DNA of 64,000 nt from Diospyros lotus. Its lineage: Eukaryota > Streptophyta > Magnoliopsida > Ericales > Ebenaceae. The stretch spans positions 25,265,307 through 25,329,306 of the forward strand of contig NC_068343.1 of assembly GCF_014633365.1 (NCBI RefSeq), read 5' to 3'. Under the pieces are notes generated by a model. It had not been told where the DNA came from, did no database searches, and was given only the letters and a program-made list of their open reading frames with translations. The position numbers and the translations under genes are program-made. Within the stretch, counting starts at the first letter, position 1, and every line of letters begins with the position of its first letter. Positions 58,650-64,000 of this stretch are shown one piece after another.

Positions 58650-59010
58650 TAATATCCAGATACCTTGTATTGTATCCGGATGTATCTAAAGTTCTTCGAG
58701 TATGATATCCGGATGGTTTGTTTATATATCCGGAAAGGTCAAGATAATATCCGGATGTCTCGCTTGATATCCGGATACCTCCCTCAAAAGTTGAATTTTT
58801 CATTCAGATAGTCCCCAGTTATATCCGAATGCATCAGTGAGATATCCGGATGACCATAATCATATCTGGATGTCCTAGTTCATATCCAAATACATCCCAG
58901 CATATCCGAATAGCTTCTTCTTTGAATGTCAGTGTATCTGAATGAGCCTTCTTCATATCCAGATGTCTTTCATCATATCCGGATATCCTTCCTGATATCT
59001 GGATGACTTT
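58650..59010 (+). repeat. Array of ATATCCGGAT palindromes in the LTR
   Basis: About 15 sites with the core ATCCGGAT or near copies (ATCCGAAT, ATCTGGAT, ATCCAGAT, ATCCAAAT), many preceded by AT or CAT and spaced 15-40 bp. Same relative position as the CATTCGAATG array in the 6770-8804 copy. Confidence 0.85.
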
Positions 59011-60048
59011 TCCAGAAATCTAATTTAGCTTCCAGTGAGTCCTAATTCAAGTTTAATTCAATTAATGTATTCAATACCTTCCAACATTGAATTCATAAGC
59101 CAGAACATGACAAGTTAATCATACCCATACCCTAAATCATAGTTCATTGAATCTTTGTATTCTAATATATAGATGAAGATCATATCATGTTCAGCATTAT
59201 TATAACATGATCAGCATTTTTTGTGAGATTATGTGCATACATTTTGGTATGAGCATTAAGCATGACTTTATATGGAGCACTACATATCGTGTGCCAGCAT
59301 TTATGTGAGCATTGCATTGCATTATGCGCGCTAGGCGGCTTGTCCGCGGGGATCCCATCAGTTTCAGTTTCAGCTCAGTTTATGAGTTGCTCGCCTGGTG
59401 GCAACCAGGGGGCTAGGGGCTTTGCCCACAGTATGTGCTTATAGTTTTTATGTATGCAGGTTTCAGTTCAGACAGGTATGTATTATCAGATTATGTGGGC
59501 CTATGAGCCAAAGTTGCATACCTGCATTTAGTTTATAGTTTATGTGCATTACATTTTTATGAATGCATTCAGACAGTGATTATACAGTACAAGTTCAGTA
59601 AGTTATTTATCAGTATCGATATTCTTCGATTCAGCTTCAGTATTCTTTCCAGCTTATTACTTGCTGAGCTTTTGTAGCTCACCTTGTACTCTTCACCCCT
59701 TCAGGTTCTAGCAGGGGAGTACCAGATGTGGGGCCTAGCAGCAGTGGTTTATAGTGTGTGTACGTGGAGCCGCTCAAGATAAAAGATGTCTGAGAGTCTG
59801 TTGAGTTCTATAGAGTTTTCTTAGATTAGATCTATTTTATATTTCAGTTGAAGGATTGTCCCTAAGATAGAGTTTGTGCTTTTCAGTTTGTATTGACTCA
59901 GAGTTTTTATTTCAGTTGATTGAGATATCATTTATGGTATCAGATTTCAGATTATCAGTTAGTTTATTTTGTTTTCCCCGTAGCACCTCTTCTCGGGTAG
60001 TTCTAGGAGAGGGGGTGTTACAACCACTTCAGAAAATCTATCATCAAT

Positions 60049-60066
60049 TGGCGCCCACCGTGGGGC
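60049..60066 (+). other. Primer binding site of the Tat element
   Basis: TGGCGCCCACCGTGGGGC, 26 nt after the LTR end. TGGCGCC is the expected complement of a tRNA 3' end ...GGCGCCA. I believe related Tat elements use tRNA-Arg or another GGCGCCA tRNA, but cannot confirm which. Confidence 0.6.
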
Positions 60067-60133
60067 CGACATTCTTCTCTTCTATCTCTCCAGTGCAGCA
60101 GACAACCTGGCCTTTTTTTTTTCTCTACCTTGA

Positions 60134-61530
60134 ATGGTAACCAGAAGACAGCCGTCTAGGGCCATGGAGAGCAACCCCGTTCCAGAGCCGAGTCAGCAGA
60201 ATCCTCCCCGAAGCCCGCCGGCGAGAGCTCGGAGTCCGGAGGGCCCTCCGCCTCCCCCCGATCGGATAGCACTCTTGGAGGGTCAAGTGCAGCGATTGAC
60301 GGAGTTACTTATGGGTTTTCTAGATCGCCAGCATCAGCAAGCCCAGCATTCTCGAGCGGAAGAAAGGCGCGAGCCCCTAAAAGAAGAGGAGTCCTATCGA
60401 CGGGATGGGAATCCGCAGAGGCCGGGACAAGATGATGGTCATGGCGAGGCGGCCGAGTCTCTTGACTTGTCATTTGTGCAGCAGCGTTAGGAAAGAAGAT
60501 TGCAGCAGTTAGAGGAGGAGATGGCCGCCCTAAAGCCGAAGACCGGAGAAGCTCAGGGACCAAGGATAAATCAGCCCCTTAGCCCAGAGATCATGGCGGC
60601 CATACCGCCGGAGCGTCTCCGTATCCCAGCCATTAAGCCTTACGTAGGGACCTCTGACCCGATGGATCACCTTGATCTCTTTACCTCGCACATGATGGTA
60701 CAGGACGCCTCAGACGCGATGTGGTGTAGGGTTTTTTTGGCCACCTTGGAGGGGCATGCACGAGCTTGGTATTCAAATCTGGCTCATCATTCCATCGTAA
60801 GTTTTGCGCAACTCCGAGGCAGCTTTCTGGCGCATTTTGCACCTCTCAGAAGACACCGAAGGTCCACCATGGCCTTGGTAAGTATGAAGCAGAACCAAGG
60901 AGAGCCCCTGAAGGATTTCGTTTCACGATTTAATATGGAAGCCTTGAGCATTGAGAACTTTGACCACAGCGTAGCTATGGTGGCATTCCAGAACGCCCTG
61001 AGGCCCGGCCCTTTCGCCCAATCATTAGCCAAAACGCCTCCGAGTACGTTCACGGACATATTGGGCCGGGCCACGAAGTACATAAATGCCGAGGAGGTCA
61101 TGCAGGCTAAGAGGGCGGAGCATGTGGAAAAGAAGGATAAAAAGAAGCATCCCGAGGAAAGGAGGAGTGACGATCGAAGGGAAAAACATCGCCCTCGGTG
61201 GGATTAGGGGGGGCTTCACTCCTCTGAACGCCCCGAGGGCAGAAATCCTGGCTACTATTGAGGGAAAAGACTATTTGAAAAAGCCTCGGCCGATGAAGGC
61301 ACCATCCGACAAAAGGAACAGAAGTAAATATTGCCGATTTCATCGAGATCATGGTCATGACACTGAGGAGTGTCACCAATTAAAGGAGGAGATTCAGGAA
61401 CTTATCAATCGGGGTTTCCTGAGGAGCTACGTGGCTAAAACAGGTGATTCTCGGGGGAGAAAGGATATACGGTCGCGATCGAGAAACCCTCCCAAGAGGG
61501 ACCGCACGGAGGATCGAAATTGGGCCCAGT
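60134..61530 (+). pseudogene. gag of the Tat element
   Basis: Starts MVTRRQPSRAMESNPVPEPS at 60134. A proline/arginine-rich N-terminus and coiled-coil-like LEGQVQRLTELLMGFL precede an amber TAG at 60488; the frame then continues with the core: RIPAIKPYVGTSDPMDHLDL, MWCRVFLATLEGHARAWY, FAPLRRHRRSTMALVSMKQN, EPLKDFVSRFNMEAL. A frameshift at a seven-G run (61206-61212) leads into TPLNAPRAEILATIEGKDYL and KYCRFHRDHGHDTEECHQLK, a zinc-knuckle variant CxxHxxxGHxxxxC. It ends at TAG 61530. Structural protein of the particle in intact relatives. Confidence 0.88.
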
Positions 61531-61532
61531 AG

Positions 61533-63700
61533 GAGAGATCACATCGAAGAGAAGACGATCATCCTCAGCCTCCGATATTCCACACACTCGCAGCAGGGGA
61601 GGTCCCAGTCATGAAGGATGAAAAAAGTAATGCGGTCCGGCTGAAAAGATCGAGGAATGTGGATCCAATCTCTTTTTCAGATAGCAACCTCCCGGGATAC
61701 CCGACTCGAAATGACGCACTGGTGATAACAGCTGAACTCGGGAAGTGGGAACTTCGGCGAATCCTTGTGGATCCAGGAAGCTCTTCAGAAATCTTGTATC
61801 GGCAAGCCTTTTTAGGCATGGCGTATGAAATGACACAGTTGAGGGCAGCGAGGGTCCCTTTGGTAGGATTTGATGGTGAAGCCGTATACTCAGAAGGGAT
61901 CATTCAGCTCCCATTGACGGTAGGGAGAGGTTCCCGGACTTCTCGAGTTACGCTAGACATCCTGGTAGCAGACGTGCCTTCGGCTTACAACATGATTCTA
62001 GGAAGATCTGGTCTCAATGCCCTTCGAGCCATCCCAAGCACATATCATATGATGATGAAGTTTCCCACAGATAGGGGGACGGGCGAAGTGCGGGGAGATT
62101 TGCGCTTAGCCCGTGAATGTTACATGGCCTCTATAGGCATTGCGAAGGGTAAAGAAGCAGGGTCGCAGAAGGACGCTGACCCCCCGAAGGAGGTCAGTTT
62201 TCTACTAGAAGGACCCGAAAATCCCAAAACAGCAGAGCCGGTGGATGAATTGGAAGAAGTACCTCTAGAAGAGGATTGCCCAAGCCGATGCGTAAGAGTG
62301 AGTATGGAGTTAAAGGACCCGTTAAGGAGTCAAATAATATCACTCCTTAGACAGTATGCGGATATCTTCGCATGGACAGCCCGGGACATGCCAGGAGTAA
62401 ATCCAGAAGTAATGACACACAGGCTGGGGGTCCGATCAGGTTTTCAGCCTGTCAGGCAGAAGAAACGAAGCTTCGCCCCAGATAGGGCTCGGGCAATCGA
62501 GGAGGAGATCGCAAAGTTAGCAGATGCGCGCCACATTCGGGAGGTGGATTATCCAGATTGGTTAGCAAATGTCGTGCTGGTTCCCAAAGGGCAGAGCAAG
62601 TGGAGACTTTGTATCAATTTCACCGATCTTAACAAAGCCTGCCCAAAAGATAGTTACCCACTCCCGAGGATTGACGCCCTAATTGATGGAACTGCTGGAT
62701 GTTCGCTCATGAGTTTCCTAGATGCTTTTCAGGGATATCACCAGATTCCATTGCACCCGGAGGACCAGGAGAAGACGGCATTCATCACCAACAAGGCAAC
62801 CTACTGCTACACCGTAATGCCTTTCGGTTTAAAGAACGTAGGAGCCACTTACCAACGCTTGGTAAATAAGCTTTTTCACCAACATCTCGGGAGAAATATG
62901 GAGGCATACGTCGACGACATGCTAGTAAAAAGCCTGGTAGCCGAATGTCATCTGGAGGATCTGGAGGAATGCTTCAAAACCCTTCGTAAGTTCCATATGA
63001 AACTTAATCCTGTTAAATGTGCTTTCGGCGTTTCTGCAGGAAAGTTCCTGGGCTACATAGTACACCACCGAGGGATCGAGGTAAACCCTGCGAAGGTCAA
63101 AGCTATCATGGATATGCCAGCCCCGAGGAATGTGAAAGAGGTACAGAGCCTTACGAGCAGGATGACAGCCCTTGGCAAATTCCTTTCTCGTTTGGCAGAA
63201 AAAGGCCTTCCTTTCTACAAGGTCTTATCGAAATCAAACAACTTCGAATGGAATTCTGAATGCCAGCGAGCTTTTGAAAAGCTGAAGGAGCACCTAGCCA
63301 CGCCTCCGGTTCTTACCAAGCAGAAGCCCGGAGAACCATTATACATATATCTGGCGGTGGCCAATGAGGCCGTAAGCTCGGTATTGATACGAGAAGAAAA
63401 TAAGATCCAGAGGCCCGTTTATTATGCGAGTAAACGATTATCGGGAGCCGAGGTTCGGTATCTTCCTATGGAAAAACTGGCTTTCGCCTTAATAACATCG
63501 GTGAGAAAACTCCGACCCTACTTTCAAGCTCATACGATTATAGTGCTTACTAATCAACCTTTGAAGCAGGTTCTTAGCAAGCCAGAGCTTTCAGGTTAGA
63601 TGTTGAAGTGGGCAGTGGAGCTCACCGCCTTCGACATTGAGTATAGGCCGCGACCGGCCATTAAGGCGCAATCGTTAGCAGACTTCATCGCCGAAGGGAT
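61533..63700 (+). pseudogene. Protease, RT and RNase H of the Tat element
   Basis: An open frame from 61611 runs 662 codons to TAG 63597, in the same frame as the gag C-terminus. Protease: RRILVDPGSSSEILYRQAFL, where relatives have DNGSS; VILGRSGLN-like MILGRSGLNALRAIPSTYHM follows. RT: WRLCINFTDLNKACPKDSYP, SFLDAFQGYHQIPLHPEDQE, MPFGLKNVGATYQRLVNKLF and the catalytic AYVDDMLVKS intact. RNase H: LYIYLAVANEAVSSVLIREE, RPVYYASKRLSGAEVRYLPM. After the stop, KWAVELTAFDIEYRPRPAIK and QSLADFIAEG close the domain. One arginine-to-stop change seems to separate this from the second RNase H. Confidence 0.93.
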
Positions 63701-63734
63701 AGGAGCTCCCGAAGGCCCCGAAGAAAATCAGAGA

Positions 63735-64000
63735 CCATGGTTGGTGGCGGTAGACGGAAGCTCGACCTCGAGCGGTGGTGGAGCAGGATTAATGATAAAA
63801 AGTCTCGAAGGGCAAATATGGCCTTATGCGTTACATTTTGAATTCCGAGCATCTAACAATGAAGTAGAATATGAGGCCTTATTGGCTGGGCTGAGATTGG
63901 CTGAGCAATTGGGAGCTCAAAACGTCGAGGTGAGTTCAGATTCTAACTTAGTGGTGCAGCAGGTGAATGGAGAATATGAAGCCCGAGAAAGTCACATGGC
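63735..64000 (+). CDS. Second, archaeal-type RNase H (partial)
   Basis: Reads WLVAVDGSSTSSGGGAGLMI, then LHFEFRASNNEVEYEALLAG and NVEVSSDSNLVVQQVNGEYE, open to the window edge. The acidic residues D (VDGSS), E (NEVEYEAL) and D (SDSNLV) match the active site of archaeal-type RNase H (aRH), an extra domain known from Tat/Ogre elements. It lies between the usual RNase H and integrase in that lineage. No damage is seen in the visible part. Confidence 0.85.

Larger units (their letters stand above)
57477..60022 (+). repeat. 5' LTR of the Tat element
   Basis: 2546 bp, TGTAACGACCC to GGTGTTACA, with TGTAAC/GTTACA inverted ends. It contains two TATA-like sites, a 33-bp tandem array, a palindrome array and long AT-rich U5. 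A diverged, truncated copy is on the minus strand at 6770-8804. Confidence 0.9.
57477..64000 (+). mobile_element. Tat-lineage Ty3/gypsy element, continues past the window
   Basis: Order: 5' LTR 57477-60022, PBS near 60049, gag 60134-61530, protease-RT-RNase H 61533-63700, archaeal-type RNase H from about 63735 to the edge. Coding parts are well kept: only in-frame stops at 60488, 61530 and 63597 and one frameshift near 61207. That makes it the least decayed element here. Integrase and 3' LTR would lie outside. Its GC content is much higher than its neighbours'. Confidence 0.9.

Noticed and set aside
60787..61903. Minus-strand ORFs opposite gag and protease of the Tat element
   Set aside because: Shadow frames of the sense ORFs, no motifs.

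Overview
This is plant nuclear DNA, almost certainly from a flowering plant. The window is AT-rich and dominated by nested LTR retrotransposons. It carries plant-type chromovirus and Tat-like Ty3/gypsy elements, primer binding sites for initiator tRNA-Met and tRNA-Asp, 5' truncated LINEs, a Ty1/copia scrap, and pieces of an ankyrin-repeat/PGG-domain gene, a plant-expanded family. I see no bacterial or organellar genes, rRNA, tRNA or CRISPR. The species cannot be told from this.

Layout. 1-1836: start of a minus-strand Athila/Tat-like element A with its 5' LTR. 1837-3143: fragment of a gypsy derivative carrying the tail of a captured LOB-domain (LBD) gene. 3144-6770: minus-strand element G (3' LTR interrupted by another LTR, H, plus internal remnant). 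6770-8804: truncated minus-strand LTR of the family that is intact at 57.5 kb. 8805-10251: copia/gypsy scraps and a copia-like LTR. 10252-10890: first copy of a duplicated non-coding segment. 10864-15252: 5' half of minus-strand chromovirus B. 15664-17304: the last two exons of an ankyrin-PGG gene (minus). 17964-19527: hAT-like non-autonomous element holding an RTE LINE fragment. 19704-38232: chromovirus C (TSD TCACT) whose 5' LTR was hit by D (21262-30618); D carries an antisense LBD pseudogene. 38818-56005: second copy of the duplicated segment, split by a LINE, which is split by chromovirus E (39823-55077, TSD CTTAG), which is split at its polypurine tract by element F (42203-48689, TSD CCCCC). 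56297-57010: N-terminal ankyrin exons (minus). 57011-57476: GC-rich probable retroelement scrap. 57477-64000: Tat-lineage element with complete 5' LTR, gag, protease, RT, RNase H and a second, archaeal-type RNase H, running off the window.

B, C, D, E and F form one broad group: LTRs run from TGTAATACCC (or a variant) to GTTACA, most keep a TGGTATCAGAGC primer site, gag begins MVNTRR where the start survives, and the pol of C and E ends in a chromodomain. All are broken by stops, frameshifts or deletions. The only host coding sequence recognised is the ankyrin-PGG material. Its N-terminal exons at 56-57 kb and C-terminal exons at 15.7-17.3 kb are on the same strand in the right order, so they may be one gene whose intron swelled to about 39 kb, although splice phases do not match and the gene looks damaged.

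Most notable: (1) an LBD transcription-factor gene captured antisense by a gypsy derivative, present in two copies; (2) LTRs of one family in which an array of palindromic sites has changed from TTCGAA-type to TCCGGA-type cores; (3) an accessory ORF upstream of gag shared by B and F; (4) a conserved exon-like 53-nt block flanked by splice-like signals inside the LTRs of C and F; (5) a readable multi-level nesting history with preserved target duplications.
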